Positions 27,402 to 36,424 of a stretch of 54,514 nucleotides of DNA are shown in pieces. This stretch comes from Planctomycetia bacterium (GTDB lineage: Bacteria; Planctomycetota; Brocadiia; Brocadiales; Brocadiaceae), in the NCBI GenBank assembly GCA_015075005.1, contig JABTVC010000005.1:1-54514 (forward strand), written 5' to 3'. A program made the translations under genes and the position numbers. Position 1 is the stretch's first letter. Each line of letters starts with the position of its first letter. Under the pieces are notes generated by a model that was not told the origin of the DNA, searched no databases, and saw only the letters and a list, made by a program, of their open reading frames with translations.

Positions 27402-28381
27402 ATAATATCTTTTTTATCAACAAAGATACCCTCATCGTACCTAAGCATCACCAAACCATCCTGCCAGCCATCCAGCTTAATATCAATGACCTCCCCCAGC
27501 ACCATCTGAATAATCCATTTCGGAAAATCAGCGCCAGCAGCAAAAGAAAGGGGATACCCGCCGCCAAAACGTGGATTGATTTCGATGAAGACGATATCAC
27601 CCGACCTTGTCAGGAAACACTGCACAGTAATGCAGCCCAATGCACCAGGCAACGCCTCAGCGACCTTCTTGCCGGCCGCAATAATACCGGGATGCTTCAC
27701 AGTCATTCCCTTGCTTACCTCACCGGCGCGCGTTTCTATCCGCAGCCTCGGCACAACACAGCGGGCATTGCCTTCAAAATCAACGAGAATATCCAGGGTA
27801 TATTCTTCTCCCTGCACCAGGTACTGGACGATCGGGTCAGGGACGTAATCGAGAAAAAACCTTAACTCCTTTTCATCCCTGATCTTCGTAACGCCAACAC
27901 TACAGCTCCCCTGTGCCGGCTTCAGTAAGTAGGGATACGCAGGATTTTGTGAAGCAAGAATCGCTGCAGGATCAAGAATTTCAGGAGTCATAACGCCAGC
28001 TTCAATAAAAAATTCTCTTGTTCTGCGCTTATCCAAAGAGAGGTGATTCACCTCTTCTGAAGAGACCAGCAGCGTAACCCCGATGTCCTCGAATGCCTTG
28101 CGGTGCGGTGCCAGCAGGTGGAGTTCCGTATCAATCAGCGGGACAAGCAGCCTGCTGCCCCGACGACGACAGATTTCCAGCAGTGCAGTCACATAAGCCT
28201 GATCAGTAACACGAGGTACCAGTTCCCGATCATCTGCCACAAAAGATGCAGGAGCGTGCTTTTGAAGGTCTGCCGATACGAGTCTTCCTCTAAGTCCCAG
28301 TTTCTGCAAGGCTTCTCTGAAATGTCGTAACAGGGACACGCGCCGGCCTGAGCTGGTGAAAAGAATATTGAAATCCTTCAT
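27398..28381 (-). CDS. ATP-grasp enzyme (carbamoyl-phosphate synthase-like)
   Basis: The 327 residues form a pre-ATP-grasp domain (NILFTSSGRRVSLLRHFREA) followed by an ATP-grasp fold with YLLKPAQGSCSVGV, then PDPIVQYLVQGEEYTLDILV and the metal-binding FIEINPRFGGGYPLSF. Such proteins are common in polysaccharide loci next to HAD and DegT genes, where they may ligate an amino acid or modify a sugar. It is coupled on both sides by four-base overlaps, upstream to the sugar transferase and downstream to the HAD gene. Confidence 0.88.
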
Positions 28382-29018
28382 TCTTTTTTTCCCCCGCTTC
28401 CCATAAACTCTGGCATGGTAGTATGGCCGTCCTGGCTAATCCCCTCACGCTTAAACACTTTGACCACTGTCATCCAGAGAATCTTTATATCAAGCCAGAA
28501 CGACTGATTATCCACACATACCATACATCGAACTTAAATTTATCCTCCCAACTGATGATGGCGTTGCGGCCGTTTACCTGTGCCCAGCCGGTAATACCTG
28601 GCTTTACCTCGTGCCGGCGAAACTGCTCCGCTGAATACAAGGGGAGATATTCCATCAGGAGCGGTCGCGGACCGACGAGGCTCATCTCTCCTTTGAAGAC
28701 GTTGAGCAACTCCGGCAACTCGTCCAGGCTGGTGCTCCGGAGGAATTTACCAAAGCTCGTCAGCCGCTGGTCATCGGGCAGCAGGGTACCGTCTCCATCC
28801 CGCTCGTTCGTCATAGTGCGGAACTTGTACATGCAAAAAGGCGTGCCGAGCAGACCAGGACGCTGCTGGCGAAAGAAGATTGGCCTTCCGAAGACAAAAT
28901 AAACCAAGATCGACAAGACTGAAAATACCGGTAGAAATATAATCAGGATTAAAAACGTTAAGAACAGATCAAAAACCCTTTTGCCGGATTTACCATAAAA
29001 ACTTAATGTACTGTGCAT
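28378..29018 (-). CDS. Initiating sugar transferase, frameshifted near the C terminus
   Basis: The N-terminal hydrophobic segment (FLTFLILIIFLPVFSVLSIL) is followed by [32 protein letters not shown] and [14 protein letters not shown], the catalytic core of the bac_transf family. Compared with the intact copy at 40617, an extra codon (NAIISW instead of NAISW) and a two-base insertion near 28510 shift the frame. The end [20 protein letters not shown] reappears in another frame and stops at 28378, overlapping the ATP-grasp start. Confidence 0.85.
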
Positions 29019-29070
29019 CTATCTTCATACCATGAATGTCAAGAAAACATGAGAGGTCAAATCAAATTCC

Positions 29071-29457
29071 TCAATACGGCTTTAATACTGAAATATCCTT
29101 CATCGGATAGTGTTTTAGATTCCTTGTTACAAGACTCAACTCCATTTCGCTTTCGGTTGCTGCAATTATGGCATCTCCTATATTTAAGGTGTGACTCTTA
29201 CTGAACTTCCTGAGATACTCACCGGCCTTATCAGCAATTGTTGCGTCAACATTTACAGGTTTTATAATCTGAAAGAGACTGCATATAGCCTCACCTTCTC
29301 CCTTTCTCATACCTGCATAAATCCCGGCTCTGCTGACTACAGAAAGGAAAAGGAGGTATCCCTTTTCTAACGCTCTATCGAGGAAATCAAGGGCATTTTT
29401 TTCTTTCCTCAAATGGTCAATGAGTATGTTACTATCTATGAGCAGGGATCTGTGCAT
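29071..29457 (-). CDS. VapC-like PIN-domain toxin
   Basis: The 128 residues have the PIN strand SLLIDSNILIDHLRKEKNAL, the central acidic residue in SRAGIYAGMRKGEGE, HTLNIGDAIIAATESEM and LVTRNLKHYP, a classic VapC order. It directly abuts the antitoxin gene. Confidence 0.9.
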   Translation of the reverse strand: MHRSLLIDSNILIDHLRKEKNALDFLDRALEKGYLLFLSVVSRAGIYAGMRKGEGEAICSLFQIIKPVNVDATIADKAGEYLRKFSKSHTLNIGDAIIAATESEMELSLVTRNLKHYPMKDISVLKPY

Positions 29458-29720
29458 TAGTCCTTTATCCTCTCGAGACGAGATTTCCAGCCTTCCCTGA
29501 TATTATCTACATACTTTATACTGTCTTTAATATCTTTCCTGTCTGCCCATATACCAAAGCTCTTCTTAAGGAGTTTCTTCCTGGAGACTGTCGAGACCTT
29601 TTCACGGTCAGCCAGCATCTCCTGTAGGAATTTCTGCTGTGATACCGTAAGCATCTGTATCTTTTCTATAACATCAGCAAAGATACCATTTCCCCTAGTC
29701 CTTGTATGTCTCATAATCAT
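29457..29720 (-). CDS. VapB-like antitoxin
   Basis: The 87 residues are helical with a conserved middle (IEKIQMLTVSQQKFLQEMLA) and a C-terminal toxin-binding tail (SIKYVDNIREGWKSRLERIK). The start may be the second Met. It shares one base with the toxin gene and is the first gene of the pair. Confidence 0.78.
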   Translation of the reverse strand: MIMRHTRTRGNGIFADVIEKIQMLTVSQQKFLQEMLADREKVSTVSRKKLLKKSFGIWADRKDIKDSIKYVDNIREGWKSRLERIKD

Positions 29721-29795
29721 TCCCCCTCTAACTTTTCTTATTATAAAAGATAATAGACTACCACATAGGTTGCCATCACATTCCCGGACGGCCTG

Positions 29796-29906
29796 TTAAA
29801 ATGCAACACCTTTTGTTATCCCTTCTATTTCTGGGTGTTCAAGAACATATTTAGTGAATTCTATGCTTAGCCCTGAATTTCTTAAAACAATATTTTCTTT
29901 GCTCAT
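29796..29906 (-). pseudogene. DUF5647-type small protein, fragment
   Basis: This frame of 36 residues has MSKENIVLRNSGLSIEFTKY followed by VLEHPEIEG, resembling the start of DUF5647 proteins, which are about twice as long. It stops after GVAF. Downstream nothing of a partner toxin is left. It is too small to be certain. Confidence 0.45.
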
Positions 29907-29942
29907 CGATTTATTGAACTTAATTTCCTTCTTACTGCATAT

Positions 29943-30068
29943 TTATCTCCTAACACAAATAAAATCTTGCGTGAGCATCTGATATTTCTTCTCAAATTCC
30001 TGTAGCCTTTCTTCAGTTTGTCTTATGCCTGTTTCCAATAGGCGCAATTCATTTGCCAGCACTGCCCT
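29943..30068 (-). pseudogene. TumA-type antitoxin fragment
   Basis: The translation (AVLANELRLLETGIRQTEER, then FEKKYQMLTQDFI) is almost the same as residues about 17-53 of the complete antitoxin at 33846-34136, and the DNA matches over about 130 bases. Both ends are lost. It shows duplication within the window followed by decay. Confidence 0.75.
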
Positions 30069-30175
30069 TCCTCCAATGGTTTTATTTGACGATTTCGTTT
30101 TCTGTCATATCGCCCCCCCTTCACATCTTTGTGACTTTGTGTGAAAGGGAAAATCAGCAATGTTTTCCGTTCCGC

Positions 30176-30511
30176 TCAGTCTATTGCAAGATGCAGTTTT
30201 ATTCTCTTTTCAACTTCCCTGATAATATCGTCGTTAAGGGCGCCAACATATTTTTTTAGGCGCGCCTTGTCGACCGCCTTCATTTGGGGTATCTTTAATT
30301 TAGAATCAACTTCAAGCCCACTATCTTCCTTGCTCACAAAGACTTCAAAAGGATAAACCTTTGCAGTCTTCGATGAAAAAGGAATTATCATTACCGTTCT
30401 CAAATGCTTGTTCGCCTCGTTACAGGAAATAATCATCGCCGGTCTTTTCTTCTTAATTTCAGCGCCGACCGAAGGTTCAAAATCCACAAAATATATGTCA
30501 CCACGCATCAT
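30176..30511 (-). CDS. MazF/PemK-type mRNA interferase toxin
   Basis: The 111 residues have the MazF start MRGDIYFVDFEPSVGAEIKK, KRPAMIISCNEANK with the conserved RP, the TVMIIPFSSKTAKVYPFEV strand and LKIPQMKAVDKARLKKYVG. All catalytic positions appear intact. It overlaps the antitoxin gene by 14 bases. Confidence 0.92.
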   Translation of the reverse strand: MMRGDIYFVDFEPSVGAEIKKKRPAMIISCNEANKHLRTVMIIPFSSKTAKVYPFEVFVSKEDSGLEVDSKLKIPQMKAVDKARLKKYVGALNDDIIREVEKRIKLHLAID

Positions 30512-30743
30512 CTTCCAGCCCGTCTTTCAACGTGTCTTCCCATTCCCCGTAAGTATCAAAATCCTCAGCTGCCGACTCCTTATATGCCAACTCCAATTTT
30601 TTCTGCATTCTTGTTTTTTCTTCAAGCTGCTTTTTTTCCTTTATGGCTTCCGCTATATAAGAAGATTTGTTCTTTACCCCGGACAGCAATTCTGCGACAT
30701 CTTTGGGCAAAGTTATATTCAGTCTTGCTGTACTCATATACAC
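30498..30743 (-). CDS. Antitoxin of the MazF pair
   Basis: The 81 residues have an RHH-like start (TARLNITLPKDVAELLSGVK) and NKSSYIAEAIKEKK, followed by a charged helix and an acidic end (EWEDTLKDGLEDDAW) that would insert in the toxin. It is first in the operon. Confidence 0.85.
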   Translation of the reverse strand: MYMSTARLNITLPKDVAELLSGVKNKSSYIAEAIKEKKQLEEKTRMQKKLELAYKESAAEDFDTYGEWEDTLKDGLEDDAW

Positions 30744-31290
30744 CTCCTATGCACATTATAATACACCAACAAAGTCTTCGTGTCAAACTATTGGCAGAAC
30801 CGCAGAGATTCTTTCATATTCAGACAGCCCCGCCTCACACTAAGCCACAAAGTCTCAAAGAATTCATAAGAGTATTCCGTTTTGTCGCGATTTCGTTTTC
30901 CGTCATATCGCCCTTCTTCGCGTCTTTGTGACTTTGTGTGAAAAGGCCTTTTGCCGTCCCTCTGATTCATTCAAAATTGATTACTCCAGCTCCAGAAGTA
31001 TTTATCTTCGTAACCTCCCACATTCCCACCCTCTCATCTTCTCCTCTTCTGTTCTTCTTTAGTTACATGCAAAGCGGAAGTTGGGATGTTGGGAGGATAG
31101 GAAGTTGAGAAGATGGGAAAATGGGAATCTCAAAAGCAGAATTTATCGGACTTCATCTCCATAGAATTCAACATTGCCAACACCTTCTCATATTCTCATC
31201 TTCCCATCCTCCTACCCTCTTAACTTAGCAACTTCGCGTTGCCTCAGCCTTCTGATTCATTCAAAATCCATAATTGCCTTTACGCATAAA
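30744..31290. other. Gene-free stretch with copied leader and dispersed repeats
   Basis: Bases 30805-30863 copy the region around the start of the AlbA_2 gene (compare 32620-32680), including the first codons for NMKESL. The rest is pyrimidine/purine-rich filler such as TTGGGATGTTGGGAGGATAG near 31081 and its inverse, plus CTTCGCGTCTTTGTGACTTT phrases. I find no complete gene. Confidence 0.6.
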
Positions 31291-32628
31291 TCATCCTTCC
31301 TCAATGGCAGCCTTGCCCACAGGAGTTAAAAGCCATGAACCGGACCTCACCGATCCCTCACGCAGCAGCAAGTCTTTCGCTTTCAGCCGGCGCAGATAGT
31401 CCTTAACCGTGTCACGACGCATCGATAATCTTGTAGCCAGATCGCCGCTGCTTGATCTCGGGGCATCGTGCAACATGGTCAAAATCCGTCGTTCAAGATC
31501 AGTGACCGGGGGGGTAACCGGGGGGGTAACCGGGGGGGTAACCGGGGGGGGGTTGCGCAGTTCTACCTTCAGAAAATCGCCAATCTCTTCAATCTGGAGA
31601 GAGACCTTAGGATAGTCCATCAGATATTCTCTGATGCGCACAAAGCCGGTTCCATATCGTTCAATATCTCCGGTCAGATAAAAGACTTCAGCCAGAAGCC
31701 GGTTGCGCAGTGACGACACATAGTCATTGCGCTCCAGATCGGAAACACTCAGTTTGCCATACAGCTTGCCGGGGTTGGTAAACACAATCCTGTCATCAAA
31801 TATCTTGATAACAATATCCGAAGCGCTCTTGTAGTCACGATGCACCACCGCATTCAGCAGCAGTTCACGCAGCGCCTCAAGTGGATACTGCCAGCGCTCC
31901 TTACGTTCGCGCCCACCGTCGAAAGTATAGGCAAGGTTGATATGCTTTTTGATAAAGGTCAGCGCATCATCTACGGCAGGAAAGAGCGGTCCCCTGACAA
32001 CATTATCGTCAATGATAGTCGCCTCCGACTTGAAGCGTCCGATACGGATGGTGAAATCCGAGTCCCCGAAGAGCAGGTTTGCTGCAAAAGTGATTTTACC
32101 TTCACGTATCAATTTCAATTTTGTCAAGTTTGTCAGCAGATCATCCTGCAACGTAAATCTCCCGCGCCGGTTCACACGGGCAAAAAACTGCTCAATAATG
32201 GATATGTCCAGTGCTGACATCGATTTTGCCAGAGGATGAGCATCGAAGGAAATCGAAAGGGACTGTTGCTGCAGATCGACGATTTCTTCGAGCGACATAA
32301 GATGATTACTGTTGTTGACGCGCTTGTAATAACGGTTTTTATACGAGACCGGTTTGATAGGAAATTCACTGACTTCAAAAACAATAATCTGCTTGCCGTC
32401 CCTTACCTCAACAGCAGCCTTGGGGATGATTTGCGGATAGGTCGCTACCTTAACCTCATTGATATACCGCTGCAAAGTTTCCGCGCCTATTTCGACACCA
32501 CAGACCACGCCATCGTCATCTATGCCTACTATTAGCCGGCCCCCTTCGCTGTTGGCAAAGGCTACCAGTGTCGTGATGGCATCCTTGCCGAAGGCTTTTT
32601 TCAGTTCAAGCTGCAGAGATTCTTTCAT
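31291..32628 (-). CDS. AlbA_2 (Schlafen-like) DNA-binding, ATPase-like transcription regulator
   Basis: The protein starts MKESLQLELKKAFGKDAITT followed by LVAFANSEGGRLIVGIDDDG, the AlbA_2 domain. The centre holds a HATPase-like block (LEALRELLLNAVVHRDYKSA, VFTNPGKLYG). The C-terminal winged helix (RSSSGDLATRLSMRRDTVKD) ends the protein. An upstream in-frame ATG at 32661 exists, but homology starts at 32628. The linker before the winged helix is a PPVT repeat made of 12-base DNA units. Regulation of adjacent genes is inferred. Confidence 0.85.
   Translation of the reverse strand: MKESLQLELKKAFGKDAITTLVAFANSEGGRLIVGIDDDGVVCGVEIGAETLQRYINEVKVATYPQIIPKAAVEVRDGKQIIVFEVSEFPIKPVSYKNRYYKRVNNSNHLMSLEEIVDLQQQSLSISFDAHPLAKSMSALDISIIEQFFARVNRRGRFTLQDDLLTNLTKLKLIREGKITFAANLLFGDSDFTIRIGRFKSEATIIDDNVVRGPLFPAVDDALTFIKKHINLAYTFDGGRERKERWQYPLEALRELLLNAVVHRDYKSASDIVIKIFDDRIVFTNPGKLYGKLSVSDLERNDYVSSLRNRLLAEVFYLTGDIERYGTGFVRIREYLMDYPKVSLQIEEIGDFLKVELRNPPPVTPPVTPPVTPPVTDLERRILTMLHDAPRSSSGDLATRLSMRRDTVKDYLRRLKAKDLLLREGSVRSGSWLLTPVGKAAIEEG
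31508..31555. repeat. 12-base tandem repeat inside the AlbA_2 gene
   Basis: The unit GGGGGGTAACCG is repeated about four times without a change except for the last G-run. On the coding strand it gives PPVT repeats in the hinge before the winged-helix domain. The unit length is a multiple of three, so copy number can change without breaking the frame. Confidence 0.9.
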
Positions 32629-32716
32629 ATTCAGACAGCCCCGTCTCACACAAAGCCACAATGTCCCAAAGAATTCCTGGCGCGGCTCTGCCGCAACCGA
32701 AGATCACCTCCCCGCC

Positions 32717-32850
32717 TTGCGAAGGAGAAATCGGAAGAGTTTCAATCCTTTACCTCCCCTTCATCCCCTCCTTGCGAAGGAGAAATCGGAAGAGTTTCAA
32801 TTCTTTACCTCCCCTTTATCCCCTCCTTGCGAAGGAGGGGATAGAGGGGT
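32717..32850. repeat. 55-base tandem repeat
   Basis: Two full units (32717-32771 and 32772-32826) start TTGCGAAGGAGAAATCGGAA and differ by three bases. A third partial unit goes into CCTTGCGAAGGAGGGG, which is a palindrome. Similar TTGCGAAGGGGG sequence is present at 26410-26428, so this is a tandem expansion of a dispersed palindrome. Confidence 0.85.
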
Positions 32851-33015
32851 GGTTTTTGTTATAATATCTTGCAAAACATTGTTTATATTCTTGATGATAT
32901 CCATGTTTGTATATCTTAACACCTTAATTCCTAAAGCTTCTATATCCTTTACTCTTTGTTTATCAAATACAATTCTCGAATCATAGTAATGAAAAAGATT
33001 TCCATTCAGGAAATC
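32797..33015 (-). pseudogene. DUF559 (restriction endonuclease-like) protein, C-terminal fragment
   Basis: The minus strand reads HYYDSRIVFDKQRVKDIEAL, GIKVLRYTNMDIIKNINNVL and TKTTPLSPPSQGG, the last half of a DUF559 domain. An in-frame stop at about 33018 and loss of the N-terminal half mark it as a remnant. The very end is supplied by the tandem repeat. Confidence 0.7.
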
Positions 33016-33086
33016 TTAAAAGTTTATAAATATTACCAATTACTTAAATATTCAAGTATATATTTTAATTTTTTCCATCAGAAGTC

Positions 33087-33389
33087 TTATTTACAAACAA
33101 TCCCTTTAGATGGCGGATATTGTTTCTGCCAGAGAGAATCATTTTCTATAGACGCAATTTCGCCTTCCATCTCTTCTTTGTGGTCATAGTAGTAGGACAG
33201 CGCATCGTGTATTTGTGCGGGAGTAAGTTGTGGGTATATATCCAAAATTTCGTAAATTTCTTTTCCTACCTTATACCAGATAAGAATAGCACTTACCGGA
33301 ATGCGAGTTCCTGTTATAACTGCTCGACCGCCTTGAACACCTTTTTTCTTGATGACGTAAGGATGTTTAATTTGTTTTACCGTTGGCAT
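33087..33389 (-). CDS. DUF433 family protein, probable antitoxin
   Basis: The 100 residues hold the DUF433 core (GGRAVITGTRIPVSAILIWY, then IYPQLTPAQIHDALSYYYDH). DUF433 proteins are winged-helix-like and often sit before a DUF5615 PIN-like toxin. No such toxin is downstream here; a DUF559 scrap follows instead, so this antitoxin is an orphan. Confidence 0.85.
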   Translation of the reverse strand: MPTVKQIKHPYVIKKKGVQGGRAVITGTRIPVSAILIWYKVGKEIYEILDIYPQLTPAQIHDALSYYYDHKEEMEGEIASIENDSLWQKQYPPSKGIVCK

Positions 33390-33453
33390 CTTCTGCTCCC
33401 TTCTGTATAGTTCACATATCCTCTTGGGAAAATGTCAGAATAATAAAATCCGA

Positions 33454-33660
33454 CTAACACAGAATCTTTATAAACCTGTCTTTGTCAATACCAGCCAGCC
33501 TTAACATTTCATGGAATAGCCATTGAGGAATATCTCTTCCATGTTTATGGCTAATTCTTACCCTTAAAATTGTACCGTTTGGTAAAATCTTTCGCCATGT
33601 TTCATGTTTTCTTGAACGAACCTTCTCCAATTTTCTTGTATCATTATTATTGATAAACAT
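33454..33660 (-). CDS. HicA-like small protein
   Basis: The 68 residues read RSRKHETWRKILPNGTILRV and GRDIPQWLFHEMLRLAGIDK. The second half resembles the C-terminal part of HicA-like toxins, with the His of KHETW in place of the catalytic GSHH. No HicB-like partner is next to it. Its start lies within the end of the truncated TumE gene, so it may have landed there. Confidence 0.55.
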   Translation of the reverse strand: MFINNNDTRKLEKVRSRKHETWRKILPNGTILRVRISHKHGRDIPQWLFHEMLRLAGIDKDRFIKILC

Positions 33661-33856
33661 ACATTAAAAGATCTACGGTTATTTCTACATCAACAAATTC
33701 ACGCCAATGTAAGGTGGAACTATCTATAAATTGAAGCTTACCCCGGATAAAACCTTCATGTGTCCCGCGTTTATCATAGGTAACATTTGATAATTGGATA
33801 ACAGAACATGATTCAACAATTTTTTGTATCTGAAGAAAATAGTCTTCAATTCGCAA
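33647..33856 (-). pseudogene. TumE-type toxin, N-terminal part
   Basis: The 69 residues contain GFIRGKLQFIDSSTLHWREF and end VDLLMYVYQ at the position where the YxYQ(D/N) block of the family begins. Compared with the 112- and 134-residue relatives at 53187 and 21787, the second half is missing and is replaced by the HicA-like gene. Confidence 0.75.
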
Positions 33857-34136
33857 ATTGGATATCCCTTATTGTTTCTGCCTTCTCTCTTAAACATTTT
33901 AATAACCTGGACTCACCAATCCATTCCACAAAATCCATAGTCTCTTCAAATTCATCATTTTCATAGCGAGAGATAAAATCTTGCGTGAGCATCTGATATT
34001 TCTTTTCAAATTCCACCAGCCTTTCCTCAGTTTGTCTTATGCCAGTTTCCAATAGGAGCAGTTCATTTGCCAGCACTGCTTCCACCAATGGCTTTATTTG
34101 ACGATTTCGCTTGGAAAACAATCTGATGTCAGCCAT
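33846..34136 (-). CDS. TumA-type antitoxin
   Basis: The 96 residues are helical (LVEAVLANELLLLETGIRQT, EERLVEFEKKYQMLTQDFIS) and end with MDFVEWIGESRLLKCLREKA. It overlaps the truncated TumE gene by 11 bases. A partial DNA copy lies at 29943-30068. With the toxin truncated it may now be free of function. Confidence 0.75.
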   Translation of the reverse strand: MADIRLFSKRNRQIKPLVEAVLANELLLLETGIRQTEERLVEFEKKYQMLTQDFISRYENDEFEETMDFVEWIGESRLLKCLREKAETIRDIQFAN

Positions 34137-34610
34137 CCTAAAACTCCTATAAGCATAGTGCGATATAGGTAATTGATATTCTTTTCTTTGCCTCCGTGCT
34201 TGAATTGCTCAATAATTATACCAAATTTTACACAGTTTCAATATATCATCCTTTTTTAAACCTTAATCTAACTTCACAAACCATGAGTCGAGAAATCCGT
34301 TCTAAGCCTTAAGTTTAAAGTCCTGTGGCCTATGTCTTATGATTTCCGACATCCGACTTATGACATACAACTTACAACTTCCTGCATGATTTGGAATTTG
34401 TATATTATTTGTATTTTGGTTTTTGGGATGTGTGGTTTAAATAATCTGTGTAATCAGTGAAATCTGTGGTTGATAAGGTTTTTCTCCGTGCCCCTGTGGT
34501 AAACCCTTTTCAAGAAAATCTTAACCCTTTGCGTTCTTGGCTTGTGCCGTGAAGTTAAGGAATAACGAAGGTCTTTAACATGCTGTAATAAAGATGATAC
34601 AACAATGAAA
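34137..34610. other. Gene-free stretch before the group II intron
   Basis: It consists of dispersed filler phrases (ATCAGTGAAATCTGTGGTTG near 34454; CTCCGTGCCCCTGTGGTAAA near 34484). I see no gene or promoter in it. The group II intron follows. Confidence 0.5.
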
Positions 34611-36424
34611 GTGCTACCCATTGCGAAGTATCGGCAACGCCATACAGGTGGGGTTGTCAAACCGCTCTACGCTGCAAAAGCTGCAAAGCTGCTGTAGTGA
34701 ACGGATAGAGAAAAGGTGGAAGAAAATCCATCAGGTGTGACTTTAAGAGATGAATGCAAATGAATCGCTGAAGAAGTAACGAAATCGCATAAGTTGTCGG
34801 GCAAAATCGCATTGTGCTAAGGATGCAGAAACAAGCATAGCGGAGACCTGTTTACTGGCTATGTGCCCACCGTTATACAGGCGACATGACTTAAAGTTGG
34901 GCTTTATTATGGAACACGGGATATCCGTTTCGGGGTAACGTCTGGAAAAGACGTGAAACGGAAGTCGGACTAAGCCATACGAGTGAAGATATTCCGCGAA
35001 AGTGGAAAGGAGCGAAGGGCTTAGGTTATTCAGTGCAGTATTTACTACAACAACCTTATGATGGGGGAGAAGACCCTCTTGGGGAAGATTAACAAATGAA
35101 TACGCACGTATGCAAAACAGTGCCGATTGAGTACAGCCAGGTGGTAAAGGCATACTGCAAGGTAAAAAAAGGTGGAAAGGCAGCAGGGATAGACAACGAA
35201 AGCTGGAGTGAGTTCGACAAGAAAGTCGAAGGCAATCTCTATGCAGTCTGGAACAGGCTTGCATCGGGAAGTTACCATCCACAAGCCGTAAGAGAGGTAG
35301 AAATACCGAAGAAAGACGGCAAAATGCGTAAATTAGGGATTCCGACACTACGAGACAGGATAGCACAGCAAGTAGTGAAGGACTACATGGAAAAGAGAAT
35401 AGACCTACTTTTCCATGAGAATTCTTATGGGTACAGACCGCTAAAGAGCGCACATCAAGCCATAGAACAAGTCAGAAGGAACTGCTATAGGCAGGACTGG
35501 GTGATAGATATGGATATAAGCAAGTTCTTTGATGAGATAGACCATGCGCTGATGATAAAAGCAGTGGAGCATGTCATGGAAGAGAAATGGGTGAAGATGT
35601 ATGTAGAGAGATGGCTGCGGATGCCAGTGCAAAAGCAAGACGGCACACTGCAACAAAAAGCAGGCAAAGGGACGCCACAAGGCGGAGTAATCAGCCCTTT
35701 ACTAGCAAACCTCTATCTGCACTTCACGCTTGATATGTGGCTAACCAAACACTACCCGCGGGTGAACTTTGTGAGATACGCAGACGATGTAGTGGTACAC
35801 TGTACAAGCAAAGCGGAGGCGGAAAAAGTGCTGGAAGCAATAAAACAGCGGCTGGTGGAAGTCAAGCTGCAAATCAAAGAGGAAAAGACACGGATTGCTT
35901 ACTGCAAGGACTATAGACGTAAAGGAAGACATGAAGTGGTCAAATTTGAATTCCTCGGATACAGCTATCAGCCGAGAGCAAGAAAGAGCAACAGAGACGG
36001 TGAGAGCTTCACAGCATTTGCAGCCGAGATAAGCCAATCCAATCAGAAGCGAATACGGGAGGTAATCAGGGAAGTAAAACTCTGGAGGATCACGCAGATA
36101 GAGATACGAGATATTGCAAAACTCCTTAACGCCAAACTTCGAGGATGGATAGCGTATTATGGTAAATACAGCATAAGAAGCCTAAGAAACACACTGATGA
36201 TGACGGATAGAAAGCTAATCAGGTGGCTGAGGAAAAAGCATAAGATTGGTAACCGGAAAGCTGTGGAAAAGCTCAATTCGATAAGGCAAGCCAACCCGGA
36301 GTTGTTTTATCACTGGGAAATGGGATACTGTTAAAGCGTATAGAATAACACGAGCCGTATGACGGGAGACTGTCACGTACGGTTCTGTGAGAGGCTTGGG
36401 GGTGAAACTCCCCCTTGCCTACTC
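34611..36424 (+). mobile_element. Group II intron 1
   Basis: An intact reverse transcriptase lies within structured RNA. The 3' end is clear: domain V is at 36352-36385 (GAGCCGTATGACGGGAGACT and so on to CACGTACGGTTC), followed by domain VI (GAGGCTTGGGGGTGAAACTC) and CCTACTC at 36418-36424. The 5' boundary is less sure. GTGCTACCC at 34611 gives a 485-base leader of normal size, while GTGTGAC at 34735 is an alternative. The ribozyme and the ORF look complete, so it may be active. Confidence 0.85.
35096..36334 (+). CDS. Group II intron reverse transcriptase/maturase
   Basis: The protein has 412 residues. The RT domain runs from about residue 10 to 290 with LGIPTLRDRIAQQVVKDYME, VIDMDISKFFDEIDH (RT-3), GTPQGGVISPLLANLYLH (RT-4) and VRYADDVVVHC (the catalytic YADD). 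The maturase domain X contains LNAKLRGWIAYYGKYSI. No HNH endonuclease domain is attached at the C terminus, so mobility would use another priming route. Confidence 0.95.
   Translation: MNTHVCKTVPIEYSQVVKAYCKVKKGGKAAGIDNESWSEFDKKVEGNLYAVWNRLASGSYHPQAVREVEIPKKDGKMRKLGIPTLRDRIAQQVVKDYMEKRIDLLFHENSYGYRPLKSAHQAIEQVRRNCYRQDWVIDMDISKFFDEIDHALMIKAVEHVMEEKWVKMYVERWLRMPVQKQDGTLQQKAGKGTPQGGVISPLLANLYLHFTLDMWLTKHYPRVNFVRYADDVVVHCTSKAEAEKVLEAIKQRLVEVKLQIKEEKTRIAYCKDYRRKGRHEVVKFEFLGYSYQPRARKSNRDGESFTAFAAEISQSNQKRIREVIREVKLWRITQIEIRDIAKLLNAKLRGWIAYYGKYSIRSLRNTLMMTDRKLIRWLRKKHKIGNRKAVEKLNSIRQANPELFYHWEMGYC

Noticed and set aside
32717..32850. Short CRISPR-like array in the 55-base tandem repeats
   Set aside because: The units are directly adjacent without spacers and number only two and a half.
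34743..35453. A 236-codon frame on the minus strand over the start of intron 1
   Set aside because: It is antisense to the intron ribozyme and RT, rich in Ser, Leu and Cys, and is explained by the strand opposite the real gene.
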